Assembly: GCF_001665875.1 (NCBI RefSeq)
Contig: NZ_LZTA01000099.1
Coordinates: 16,455 to 80,454, forward strand
Length of the DNA stretch: 64,000 nt
Reading direction: 5' to 3'
From: Mycobacterium sp. 852002-40037_SCH5390672
GTDB lineage: Bacteria; Actinomycetota; Actinomycetes; Mycobacteriales; Mycobacteriaceae
Of this stretch, positions 46,833 to 54,875 are shown piece after piece (position 1 is the first letter of the stretch; each line of letters opens with the position of its first letter). A model generated the notes under the pieces. The model saw only the letters and a program-made list of their open reading frames with translations, had not been told where the DNA came from and ran no database searches. Position numbers and translations under genes: made by a program.

Positions 46833-48336
46833 TAAGCAAGTGTCGTCGCCGGAGGTGACTGCTCGGTTTGACGAGCTTGTCGAGCGCCATTACCCATCGG
46901 TGACGGCGATATCCGTGGGTCTGCTGGACCGGATCGGTGCGGCCGCGCGGGCGGAGAATCGCGCCGCCGCCGCGCAGTTGGTGGCCATTGGTGAGTTGTT
47001 TGTCTACCGGCTCTCGCGGTGTTCGGAGACCGAGGAGTGGGCCGTTGACACCCAGGCGGCGGTAGCCGCGGAGGTGGCCGCCGAGTTGCGGATCGGTCAG
47101 GGGCTGGCCGCCAGCCGCGTGCGCTATGCCCGGGCTATGCGCGAGCGGCTGCCGAAAGTAGGCGCGGTCTTCGCGGCCGGCGACATCGACTACCGAATGT
47201 TTCAAACGATCGCGTTCCACACCGATTTGATCACCGACCCCGATGTGTTGGGCGCCGTGGACGCCGAGCTGGCCGCCAACGTCACCAGGTGGCCGTCACT
47301 GAGCCAGGGCCGGCTGGCCGCGCAGGTGGATAAGGTGGTGGCTCGCGCCGACGCGGACGCGGTACGACGCCGCAAGGAGCGCATAGCCGATCGCGAGATT
47401 TGGATCGCCGATACGGGCGACGGCATGTCGCATATTGAAGGCAGTCTGATGAGTCCGGACGCGCATGCGTTGGATAAAAGGTTGGATGCGTTGGCGGCCA
47501 CGGTGTGTGAACATGATCCGCGCACCCGCGAGCAGCGCCGCGCTGATGCATTGGGGGCGTTGGCGGCCGATGCCGATCGATTGGGGTGTCGGTGCGGGCG
47601 ATCGGATTGCGCGGCCGGCAAACGACCCGCGTCGAGCCCGGTGGTGATTCATGTGATCGCCGAGCAGGCCGTGCTGGATGGCCGCGGTTCGACGCCAGCC
47701 GCTCAGATAGGTGCCATGGGCATGATCCCGCCGGAGTTGCTCGCCGAGTTGGCCGCTTCGGCCATGCTGGCGCCGCTGGTCCATCCCGCGGATGCCCCGC
47801 CGGAGCCCGGTTACCTGCCATCCAAGGCACTGGCCGATTTCGTGCGTTGCCGGGATCTGACCTGTCGCTGGCCCGGGTGCGACCGCCCGGCCACCGACTG
47901 CGACCTCGACCACACGATCCCGTACGCCGACGGTGGCCCCACGCACGCGTCGAATCTCAAGTCTTATTGCCGCACACATCATTTGGTCAAAACGTTTTGG
48001 GGCTGGCGCGATACCCAATTGCGCGACGGGACCCTGATCTTGACGTCCCCGTCGGGACACACCTACGTCACCACCCCGGGCAGCGCGCTGCTGTTCCCGA
48101 GCTTGTGCGTGCCCACTGGCGCGAGCCCTGTACCCGCGGTCACCAACGCCGAGCCGTGCGGTGACCGGACGGCAATGATGCCCAAACGCCGCCGCACCCG
48201 CGCGCAAAACCGCACCGCTCGCATCGCCGCCGAACGCCACCACAATCGAATGGCGCGCCACGTCGAAAAGCCTTCGTATACCTGGGGTTCCGACTTGGCC
48301 CATGGCGTCGGCGATCAAGAGCCGCCGCCCTTCTAG
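46825..48336 (+). CDS. 13E12 repeat-family protein (DUF222 plus HNH nuclease)
   Basis: 503 residues from ATG at 46825 (MFDKQVSSPEVTARFDELVE). The large N-terminal DUF222 region (AAAAQLVAIGELFVYRLSR, then AAEVAAELRIGQGLAASRVRYA) is helical; the C-terminal HNH motif CRWPGCDRPATDCDLDHTIPYADGGPTHASNLKSYCRTHHLVKT is intact, including the Cys pairs. The basic tail PKRRRTRAQNRTARIAAERHHNR may bind DNA. The family is repeated in mycobacterial genomes and some members are in the LexA regulon. The gene appears complete. It replaces dhaA of H37Rv at this place. Confidence 0.92.
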   Translation: MFDKQVSSPEVTARFDELVERHYPSVTAISVGLLDRIGAAARAENRAAAAQLVAIGELFVYRLSRCSETEEWAVDTQAAVAAEVAAELRIGQGLAASRVRYARAMRERLPKVGAVFAAGDIDYRMFQTIAFHTDLITDPDVLGAVDAELAANVTRWPSLSQGRLAAQVDKVVARADADAVRRRKERIADREIWIADTGDGMSHIEGSLMSPDAHALDKRLDALAATVCEHDPRTREQRRADALGALAADADRLGCRCGRSDCAAGKRPASSPVVIHVIAEQAVLDGRGSTPAAQIGAMGMIPPELLAELAASAMLAPLVHPADAPPEPGYLPSKALADFVRCRDLTCRWPGCDRPATDCDLDHTIPYADGGPTHASNLKSYCRTHHLVKTFWGWRDTQLRDGTLILTSPSGHTYVTTPGSALLFPSLCVPTGASPVPAVTNAEPCGDRTAMMPKRRRTRAQNRTARIAAERHHNRMARHVEKPSYTWGSDLAHGVGDQEPPPF

Positions 48337-48365
48337 AAGCGCTGGCGTGGGACAGCGCAGCACTG

Positions 48366-48590
48366 TTATTTCTTGCTGGGAATGACGATGACGACGATCA
48401 ACGTCAGGATCGAGAAGAACAGCCCAAGAATTCCCCAGCCCAGCGGATTGCGGCCCTTCATCATGGCGATGATCCCGCAGATTATTGCAGCGATAACGCT
48501 GCCGATAGCGACGAAAATTCCCTTGATGCCACGGAGGATAAAGCCGGCCGCGACCGGGTCCGAACTCGCCAGAATTACCTGGTGCAACAT
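48366..48590 (-). CDS. Small two-helix membrane protein with a SigF-type promoter
   Basis: 74 residues from ATG at 48590 behind AAAGGA. Two hydrophobic helices separated by a Lys/Arg/Asn turn: GIFVAIGSVIAAIICGIIAMM - KGRNPLGW - GILGLFFSILTLIVVIVIP, ending in SKK. The GRNPLGWGILG loop recalls small actinobacterial membrane proteins often listed as hypothetical. The promoter upstream (48622-48648) matches SigF closely, so the protein is probably made in stationary phase or stress. Function unknown. Confidence 0.83.
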   Translation of the reverse strand: MLHQVILASSDPVAAGFILRGIKGIFVAIGSVIAAIICGIIAMMKGRNPLGWGILGLFFSILTLIVVIVIPSKK

Positions 48591-48621
48591 GACAGGTCCT
48601 TTCGTGAGGGGCCTTGAGGTA

Positions 48622-48648
48622 ATACCCGCACAAATCTGGCGTAAAACC
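48622..48648 (-). promoter_or_regulatory. SigF promoter of the small membrane protein gene
   Basis: Minus strand: GGTTT (48648-48644), 16 bases, GGGTAT (48627-48622). This is the full mycobacterial SigF consensus. Transcription would start about 24 bases before the ATG at 48590. Confidence 0.8.
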
Positions 48649-48701
48649 ACGCTTAATCCACGCGCCCACCCGAAAGCCGATGAGCAACACGGCGTGTGAC
48701 G

Positions 48702-49202
48702 TCACCGGTTTCGGTTATCACCGCCCGGATAACCGCGGCGGACGGTGCGATCGAGAATTCCCAGAGTCGCGCGCAATGCACCCTCGGACAAAATTGGGAA
48801 AATCCCGGCTTCCCGCCACTTCGGGTCGATGTTCGACCAGTCGTAGAACGAGGTGACGATGGTGGCCGAGGCGTCCTCGGCGGGCGTGAGCGCATAGCCG
48901 TAGACATGACCGATCGGCGGCCGGATTTGGCCGAGAACGGTCCACGAAATCAGGCGATCCTGTTCGAACTCCTTGATATCCACCGTGACGTCGTATCGGC
49001 CCAATTCCGGGAAATCGTTCAACGATTCGCGGTCCATGTGAACGACGAAGCGATCACCGACGCCGCGTACCGGATCGCCTTCGGCGTCTTGCAGCATCCC
49101 CGAAGAGTCGATCGCGACGTGGCCCTGTGGGTCGCACAGCACGGCGAAGATGGCCGGCGCCGGTGCGGCGATGGTGCGAGAAGTCTCGATGCGCTCGCTC
49201 AT
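48702..49202 (-). CDS. SRPBCC-family protein
   Basis: 166 residues, soluble. The polyketide-cyclase/START-like fold is indicated by IETSRTIAAPAPAIFAVLCDPQGHVAID at the start, the middle DVTVDIKEFEQDRLISWTVLG and the C-terminal helix EGALRATLGILDRTVRRG. Binds an unknown hydrophobic ligand. ATG at 49202 chosen over an upstream GTG/TTG. It sits between the SigF-type small gene and the helicase, both on the same strand, with short gaps. No operon partner suggests a substrate. Confidence 0.85.
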   Translation of the reverse strand: MSERIETSRTIAAPAPAIFAVLCDPQGHVAIDSSGMLQDAEGDPVRGVGDRFVVHMDRESLNDFPELGRYDVTVDIKEFEQDRLISWTVLGQIRPPIGHVYGYALTPAEDASATIVTSFYDWSNIDPKWREAGIFPILSEGALRATLGILDRTVRRGYPGGDNRNR

Positions 49203-49263
49203 AAGTCCTCGCAGCCAGCGTAGCTGCGACACGGCCGTCGTAGCCGAGAACCAACAGCTTCCC

Positions 49264-51507
49264 TCACCCCGAGTGGCTGCTTACGGGCGGAGACGAAACG
49301 GACCCATGATCCCCGGTCTGGGCCGATGTCCCGGATTCGGTCAAGCCGCGTAGCGCCTGCGGCAACGGTTCCCGGTGCAGCACACCGAGACGTTGGGTGG
49401 CGCGGGTGAGGGCGACATAGAGTTCGGCCGCGCCGCGGGGCCCGTCGCCGAGGATTTGTTGCGGCTCCACCACCAGGACGGCGTCGAACTCCAGGCCTTT
49501 GGTCTCAGACGCCGCCACCGCGCCGGGCACGCCCGGTGGTCCGATCACGACGCTGGTGCCTTCGCGGCCGGCTTCGTCGCGGACGAATTCATCTATAGCA
49601 GAAGGTAATTCGTCCTCCGTGACCCGCCTGGACCATGGCTGGACGCCACTCGCGCGCACCGACTCCGGCGGCCGGACTCCGGGTGCGAACTCGGCGAGCA
49701 ACGCGGCGGCGATGCTCATGATCTCCGCCGGGGTGCGGTAGTTCACGGTCAACGACCGGTAGGCCCAGCGACCGGGCACGTGCGGCTCCAGCATCGCGCC
49801 CCACGATGTCGCTCCAGCCTGGGACCGGCGTTGGGCGAGATCGCCGACGATCGTGAAGGATCGGCCGGGGCAGCGCCGCATCAGCACCCGCCAGTCCATC
49901 TCGGAAAGTTCCTGGGCCTCGTCGACGACGATGTGCCGGTAGGTCCAATCCCGGTCCGCGGCAGCGCGTTCGGCGAGTTCGCGGGTATCGCGTTCTTGAA
50001 AACGTTCGGCAAGGTCCTCCCCGTACAGCAGGTCTTGGGCGAGCAGGTGGTCCTCGTCGTCCATCAGGTCCTCGCGGCTGATCATGTTGTCCAGCACACC
50101 GGCGGCGAACTCGGACTCGGCCTTGCGTTCCTGCTCGGCGGCCCGGTCGGCCGACTTGTCGCGGCCCAGTAGGTCGACCAACTCATCGAGCAGCGGCACA
50201 TCCGACACCGTCCAGGCTTCGCCGTCGTCGCGTAACAGCGCCTGGTCGGCGCCGGCGGCGCGCAACCGTTCGGGGGACGTATACAGCGATGCCAGCAGGG
50301 ATTCCGGCGTCAGCGTGGGCCAGAGCCCGTCGAGCGCCGCGGCGAACGCCTCGTTCTCGTCGAGCTCGTGGATGAGATCCGCCCGCAGCCGCTCCCATAC
50401 GACCTTGTCCTCCCTGGTCAGCCAGCCTCGACCGATCCGGGCGATCCCGCGTTCGGTCAGCGCCCACGTGATGACGTCGATGAACACCGAGCGAGCGTCG
50501 TTGTGCGGTTGCCCGCTCTTGCGGGCCTCGTCTCTGGCCCACTCGGCGATATCGGCATCGATCCGCAAGGTGACGTCGGCCAGTTCGATCGTCAGCGGAT
50601 GCTCCGGCACCCGTTGCCGGTCGGCGACCGCCGCCGCAAGCACGTCCAGGATCTTCAGCGATCCCTTGAGCTGCGCGGCTTCTGGAGTGTCGTCGGCAGT
50701 GACGTGCCGGCCCGGCATGAGACCCCCGACGGTACTGAATACCACGTCGATCTCGCCCAGCGACGGCAGCACGCGGCCGATGTGGTTCAGGAACGTTGGG
50801 TTGGGTCCGACCACGAGAACGCCGTGGCGTTCCATCTGCTCCCGCTGCGTGTAGAGCAGATACGCGACGCGGTGCAGCGCCACCACGGTCTTCCCGGTGC
50901 CGGGGCCGCCCTCGATCACCAGCACCCCGTTGTGATCGAGCCGGATGATCTCGTCCTGTTCGGCCTGGATGGTCGCCACGATGTCGCGCATCCCGGCACC
51001 GCGAGGCGCATTGATCGCCGCGAGCAATGCCGAATCTTCTGAGCCGCCTGGCTCGTTGCCGTCAACCGGGCGCCCCAGTACTTCGTCGGTGAAATCGACC
51101 ACCTGGCGCCCGCGGGTGTGGAACTGGCGGCGCCGACGCATGTTCTCGGGGGTCGCGGCGGTGGCGACGTAGAACGCGCGCGCCGCCGGCGCCCGCCAGT
51201 CGAGCAACACCGGTTCGTAGTCGTTCTTCTCGTCCAGAAAGCCGATCCGGCCGATGTACGAGCGTTCTCCCGAAACGCTGTCCAACCGCCCGAAACACAA
51301 ACCGTTGTCCACCACGTCCAGTCGCTTGACCTGTTTGGCCAGCGCACGCACCTGGACGTCGCGTTCCATGGATGTCTCGCCGTCGCCGAGCAACGCTTGC
51401 CTGTATTCGCCCCTGATCCGCGCACGATCGGCGTCGAGCCGCGCGTAGAGGCCGGCCACATAGTCCTGCTCGGACTGCAGTTCGTCTTCGTACTCTCGAG
51501 TCGCCAA
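49264..51507 (-). CDS. helR: HelR-type (HelD-like) RNA-polymerase-binding helicase
   Basis: 747-residue SF1 helicase-like protein. An N-terminal coiled-coil (ELQSEQDYVAGLYARLDADRARIRGEYRQALL) precedes the Q-motif QAEQDEIIR (about 182) and Walker A IEGGPGTGKTVVALHR (about 199). Motif II is VDEAQELSEMDW, motif III IVGDLAQRRSQAGATSW, motif VI LYVALTRATQRLG. Members of this class displace RNA polymerase; HelR gives rifamycin tolerance in M. abscessus and Streptomyces. A rifamycin-associated element upstream (51556-51574) favours HelR over plain HelD. Start is TTG at 51507 behind GGGGAGAG. Confidence 0.87.
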   Translation of the reverse strand: MATREYEDELQSEQDYVAGLYARLDADRARIRGEYRQALLGDGETSMERDVQVRALAKQVKRLDVVDNGLCFGRLDSVSGERSYIGRIGFLDEKNDYEPVLLDWRAPAARAFYVATAATPENMRRRRQFHTRGRQVVDFTDEVLGRPVDGNEPGGSEDSALLAAINAPRGAGMRDIVATIQAEQDEIIRLDHNGVLVIEGGPGTGKTVVALHRVAYLLYTQREQMERHGVLVVGPNPTFLNHIGRVLPSLGEIDVVFSTVGGLMPGRHVTADDTPEAAQLKGSLKILDVLAAAVADRQRVPEHPLTIELADVTLRIDADIAEWARDEARKSGQPHNDARSVFIDVITWALTERGIARIGRGWLTREDKVVWERLRADLIHELDENEAFAAALDGLWPTLTPESLLASLYTSPERLRAAGADQALLRDDGEAWTVSDVPLLDELVDLLGRDKSADRAAEQERKAESEFAAGVLDNMISREDLMDDEDHLLAQDLLYGEDLAERFQERDTRELAERAAADRDWTYRHIVVDEAQELSEMDWRVLMRRCPGRSFTIVGDLAQRRSQAGATSWGAMLEPHVPGRWAYRSLTVNYRTPAEIMSIAAALLAEFAPGVRPPESVRASGVQPWSRRVTEDELPSAIDEFVRDEAGREGTSVVIGPPGVPGAVAASETKGLEFDAVLVVEPQQILGDGPRGAAELYVALTRATQRLGVLHREPLPQALRGLTESGTSAQTGDHGSVSSPPVSSHSG

Positions 51508-51538
51508 GCACTCTCCCCAGTTCTGGTCCCGGTCAGCG

Positions 51539-51574
51539 ATTTTGCGGCATCACCTCGGTCTCGCCGCAAGCCCC
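51539..51574 (-). promoter_or_regulatory. Rifamycin-associated element (RAE) and -10 of the HelR gene
   Basis: Minus strand 51574-51556 reads GGGGCTTGCGGCGAGACCG. The published RAE, as I recall it, is the 19-bp palindrome GGGGCTTGCGGCAAGCCCC; 16 of 19 positions agree and the left arm is perfect. A possible -10, CAAAAT, lies at 51544-51539, with the TTG start at 51507. Confidence 0.7.
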
Positions 51575-51642
51575 CGGCTCCGCTCGATCTTTCCTTGGTC
51601 TGGCCGGGCTGAACACCAACGGTGCGCGACATTGACATTGTA

Positions 51643-51658
51643 TCGAACTATTGTTCGA
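51643..51658. promoter_or_regulatory. Perfect SOS box upstream of the radical SAM gene
   Basis: TCGAAC-TATT-GTTCGA, a perfect match to the mycobacterial LexA consensus, ten bases before ATG 51668. TATTGT (51649-51654) inside it fits TANNNT, so LexA would cover the -10. Confidence 0.92.
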
Positions 51659-51667
51659 ATAGTTGGT

Positions 51668-52696
51668 ATGCGCTGGGCAAACCAGGCCGTCGCGGTCAAT
51701 GGGACACCGGTCGACGACGGGGCGCTGCCGGGGCTGCAACGCATCGGCTTCCTGCGTAGCGTGCGCTCGCCGCAGTTCGAGGGGATCACCTTCCACGAGG
51801 TGCTGTGCAAGTCCGCGCTCAACAAGGTGCCGAACGCGGCGGCGCTGCCGTTCCGCTACACCGTCAACGCCTACCGCGGCTGCTCGCACGCCTGCCGGTA
51901 CTGTTTCGCCCGGCCCACCCATGAATACCTGGAGTTGGACTGCGGCAACGACTTTGACACCCAGGTCGTCGTCAAGACCAACGTCGTTCAGGTACTGCGC
52001 CGCGAGCTGCGACGGCCGTCCTGGCAGCGCGAGACCGTCGCCCTGGGCACCAACACCGATCCATACCAGCGGGCCGAGGGGCGCTACGCGCTGATGCCGG
52101 GCATCATCGGCGCCCTGACGGAATCGGGCACCCCGTTGTCGATCCTGACCAAGGGCACGCTGCTGCGCCGCGACCTGCCGCTGATCACGGAAGCCGCCGG
52201 GCAGGTTCCGATTTCGGTGGCGGTGTCGCTGGCCGTCGGCGATCCCGAGCTGCACAAGGACGTCGAGCCCGGCACGCCCACGCCGCAGGCCCGGTTGGGT
52301 CTGATCAGCGCGGTCCGTGCCGCCGGGCTGGATTGTCATGTGATGGTCGCGCCGGTGCTGCCGCATCTCACCGATTCCGTCGAGCAGCTCGATGGGCTCC
52401 TCGGCCAGATCGCGGCGGCCGGCGCCAGCAGTGTCACGGTGTTCGGCCTGCATCTGCGCAGCTCGACGCGGGGATGGTTCATGTCGTGGCTGGCGCGCTC
52501 GCATCCCGAGCTGGTCGGCCGCTATCGCGAGCTGTACCGGCGGGGTGCCTACCTGCCGCAGGGCTACCGCGACATGTTGCGGGCGCGGGCCGCCCCGCTG
52601 ATCGCCAAGCACCGGCTGGCCGGTGACCACCGGCCGTTCTTCCAAGCGGTCTCGGCCGCGCCGGCGCCCGAACCCGTTCAGACGATGTTGTTTTGA
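51668..52696 (+). CDS. Radical SAM protein, SOS-regulated (Rv2578c-like)
   Basis: 342 residues. The 4Fe-4S motif is YRGCSHACRYCFARPTHEYL (C-x3-C-x2-C, near residue 77), followed by TVALGTNTDPYQRAEGRY, LSILTKGTLLRRDLPLI, and VSLAVGDPELHKDVEPGTPTPQARLGLI. The subfamily is related to spore photoproduct lyase-like Rv2578c proteins. Rv2578c is a known LexA target in M. tuberculosis, which agrees with the perfect SOS box here. A DNA-repair or damage-reversal role is therefore likely but unproven. Convergent with the phosphatase gene, one base apart. Confidence 0.93.
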   Translation: MRWANQAVAVNGTPVDDGALPGLQRIGFLRSVRSPQFEGITFHEVLCKSALNKVPNAAALPFRYTVNAYRGCSHACRYCFARPTHEYLELDCGNDFDTQVVVKTNVVQVLRRELRRPSWQRETVALGTNTDPYQRAEGRYALMPGIIGALTESGTPLSILTKGTLLRRDLPLITEAAGQVPISVAVSLAVGDPELHKDVEPGTPTPQARLGLISAVRAAGLDCHVMVAPVLPHLTDSVEQLDGLLGQIAAAGASSVTVFGLHLRSSTRGWFMSWLARSHPELVGRYRELYRRGAYLPQGYRDMLRARAAPLIAKHRLAGDHRPFFQAVSAAPAPEPVQTMLF

Positions 52697-52697
52697 G

Positions 52698-54299
52698 CTA
52701 GCCGGCATTATCGCCGCGCGGCTTGGTGAGCGTGAATTCGTCGATGACGGCGACCTCGCCGTACGGGCCGCGTAGGGCGTAGTGCGTCGCCTTGATCGAG
52801 GTATCACCACCGGGCCGGCCAGGGTCGACGTCGAAAGCCGCGAAACCGTAAGGGTTGTCGCGGTCGCGAAACGCCGACCACGGCGCGTCTTCGAGGACGT
52901 AGATGGGAGCCTTGCGGCCCAAGCCGGGATCGAATGCGCCCACACCGGTCACCACCCGGCACCGCGGCTCGGGGAAAAACATCGCGTTGCTCGGTGCCGA
53001 GGTGCCGCCGCCACCGATGACGAGGTGCACTGTTCCCCGCGTGGCGTCGATGAGATCGTTTCGGGTGTCGACGGGTATCGGTGTGCGGGTGTCGGTCCCC
53101 AGCGCGCCGCGCAACGGATGCGAGCGCTCGTAGTGGTGTTCGTGACCGCACACCACCAGATCGACATCGTACTGGTCGAACAACGGCAGCCATTCCGCGC
53201 GGATGCCCAGGTCGGCGCCGTTGGTCCTGTCGGCGGTGGAGATGGCCGTCTGGTGCATGCACACCACGATCCAGTCGATATCCGGATCGCGCCGGGCCGC
53301 GGCGAGTTCGTTTGCAAGCCAACGCTTTTGCTCACCGCCGGAGTAGCCGTGCACGTAGAAGTTGCCGCCGTCCTGGAAGGCGACGTCGTCGTTGCTCAGG
53401 CTGATCACCCGCACCGAGCCGGCGGTGAACGAGTACCACATGCCGCGGGTTTCGGGACTCGATCCGGAATCGGGCACCGCGAAGTAGGCCTGGTAGGCGC
53501 CGTAACCGATTGGCCCGTTACCTAATTCGTTCTCGTGGTTGCCGGCCGCGGGCATCCAGGGCCGGTATCGCGCCGAGCGGGTGTTGTTCTCGAACCAGTT
53601 CGACCAGGTGCGCACCCGGTCGTGGGCCAGGTTGGCGTAGCACAGATCGCCATTGATCAGGTTGAACAGCGGGCCCATCCGTTCGATCGCCATGGTGGTG
53701 TCGGCGGCGGCCGGCGAGCCGATGTTGTCGGTGGCGTATCTGCCGTCGGGCATCGTGGCCAGCGCCGGGGTGGACTGGTCACCGAAGCTGGTGAACAGCA
53801 GGCGTTTTCGTCCTATCGGTGCCGTGCGCACGGTGCCCTGCTCCGGCTGCGCGCCGTCGTGCACCGCGGCGTACACGTAGTCGGTGTCCGGGGTGAGGTT
53901 GGTGAGCCGGGCGTGGTTGACGCGAACTTCGGTGTTGGACTTCGCGTCCCGGTAGGTGCGTGTTTCGGCGGCCACGGTGCGGCCGAAACCGGATGCCGGC
54001 GTCCCGAGCATGACCCGGGGATTGCGGACCGCGTCGGTGGTGTGCCAGGACACCACCACCTCGGTGCCGGCGTTCTTCCCGAATTGCAGGTGCAGCCCAC
54101 CGACCGGCGCTGCGCCGTGGCGATCGGGCTGCAGCCAGGCCATCGGGGCCCGCGAACGTGAGCACAGCAGTGTGGCCCCACCCCCGATGCCCACGCCCAG
54201 AGCGGCCGAGACCGCGCCGGTGGCCAGCAACCGGCGGCGGGTCACCGGTGCTTCGGTGATATCGGCCTGGTTGGGGGCCGGATCCAGCTCATCGCTCAT
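52698..54299 (-). CDS. Secreted metallophosphatase, purple acid phosphatase type (Rv2577-like)
   Basis: 533 residues with a twin-arginine signal (TRRRLLATGAVSAALGVGIGGGATLL, about 25-50). A fibronectin-like N-terminal domain (GTEVVVSWHTTD...TPDTDYVYAAVHDG) precedes the metallophosphoesterase: FTSFGDQSTP, NGDLCYANL, AAGNHENELGNG, VVCMHQTAIS and VVCGHEHHYERSHPL. These supply the GD, GDxxY, GNHE and GHxH metal ligands of purple acid phosphatases. It acts outside the membrane on unknown phosphate esters. ATG at 54299 matches Rv2577. Confidence 0.93.
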   Translation of the reverse strand: MSDELDPAPNQADITEAPVTRRRLLATGAVSAALGVGIGGGATLLCSRSRAPMAWLQPDRHGAAPVGGLHLQFGKNAGTEVVVSWHTTDAVRNPRVMLGTPASGFGRTVAAETRTYRDAKSNTEVRVNHARLTNLTPDTDYVYAAVHDGAQPEQGTVRTAPIGRKRLLFTSFGDQSTPALATMPDGRYATDNIGSPAAADTTMAIERMGPLFNLINGDLCYANLAHDRVRTWSNWFENNTRSARYRPWMPAAGNHENELGNGPIGYGAYQAYFAVPDSGSSPETRGMWYSFTAGSVRVISLSNDDVAFQDGGNFYVHGYSGGEQKRWLANELAAARRDPDIDWIVVCMHQTAISTADRTNGADLGIRAEWLPLFDQYDVDLVVCGHEHHYERSHPLRGALGTDTRTPIPVDTRNDLIDATRGTVHLVIGGGGTSAPSNAMFFPEPRCRVVTGVGAFDPGLGRKAPIYVLEDAPWSAFRDRDNPYGFAAFDVDPGRPGGDTSIKATHYALRGPYGEVAVIDEFTLTKPRGDNAG

Positions 54300-54374
54300 G
54301 CTTGTTTCATACCGGAGCCGGACAACCGCGGGCCCAGCTGCCGGTGAACACCGAACCGCTGCTAACGAATCCGG

Positions 54375-54380
54375 TAGCGT
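54375..54380 (+). promoter_or_regulatory. -10 box TAGCGT, leaderless spacing
   Basis: TAGCGT fits TANNNT and ends seven bases before ATG 54388, so the leader is zero or one base long. Confidence 0.5.
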
Positions 54381-54387
54381 TTTCGAT

Positions 54388-54828
54388 ATGACGAACGTGC
54401 ACAGGACAGCGAGCGCGGTCTCAGCGGTACTGCTGGTAACGGCCGTAGGGGTGATGCTCACACCCGCGACCAGCTATGCGGATCCGGCCGGTCACCAGGT
54501 GACCTACACGGTGACGAGCCCCAACAATCTGACCGCCACGGTCAACTACGTGAATACCGATCCGCCCAGCCAGGCCGCCTACAACGCGGACCCGTCGAAG
54601 TTCATGACCAACGTGCAGGCCCCGCTCAGCGCCGGCCAACCGGTCGTCTACACGGCCACGCTGGCAAACCCGACCCAGTGGGCGAGCATCAGCGCCAGCG
54701 GCATGCTGCATTGGCCGGATTCGGGCAATGGTCCGGCCTCATTCCATTGCGAGATCGCCGTGGACGGCCAGGTGGTCGTCCAGCGGGACGCGACCACCAC
54801 CGTCACCTGCGCGGCCCGGCCCGGGTAA
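54388..54828 (+). CDS. Secreted small protein (Rv2576c-like)
   Basis: 146 residues. Sec signal peptide TASAVSAVLLVTAVGVMLTPATSYA with cleavage likely before DPAGHQV. The mature part, about 115 residues, is beta-rich: VTYTVTSPNNLTATVNYVNTDPPSQAAYN, VYTATLANPTQWASISASG, FHCEIAVDGQVVVQRDATTTVTCAARPG. Two cysteines near the C terminus probably pair. The family resembles MmpS proteins and immunoglobulin-like periplasmic domains. No catalytic motif. Faces the convergent MFS gene. Confidence 0.88.
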   Translation: MTNVHRTASAVSAVLLVTAVGVMLTPATSYADPAGHQVTYTVTSPNNLTATVNYVNTDPPSQAAYNADPSKFMTNVQAPLSAGQPVVYTATLANPTQWASISASGMLHWPDSGNGPASFHCEIAVDGQVVVQRDATTTVTCAARPG

Positions 54829-54875
54829 TCAGCCGGCGAGGGGCCGGCGCAGCATGCCGTCGCCGAACAACTGGG

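Noticed and set aside
54833..54850. Terminator between the Rv2576c-like and MFS genes
   Set aside because: GCCGGC occurs twice but is itself palindromic, so pairing is ambiguous and there is no U-tract; too weak to list.
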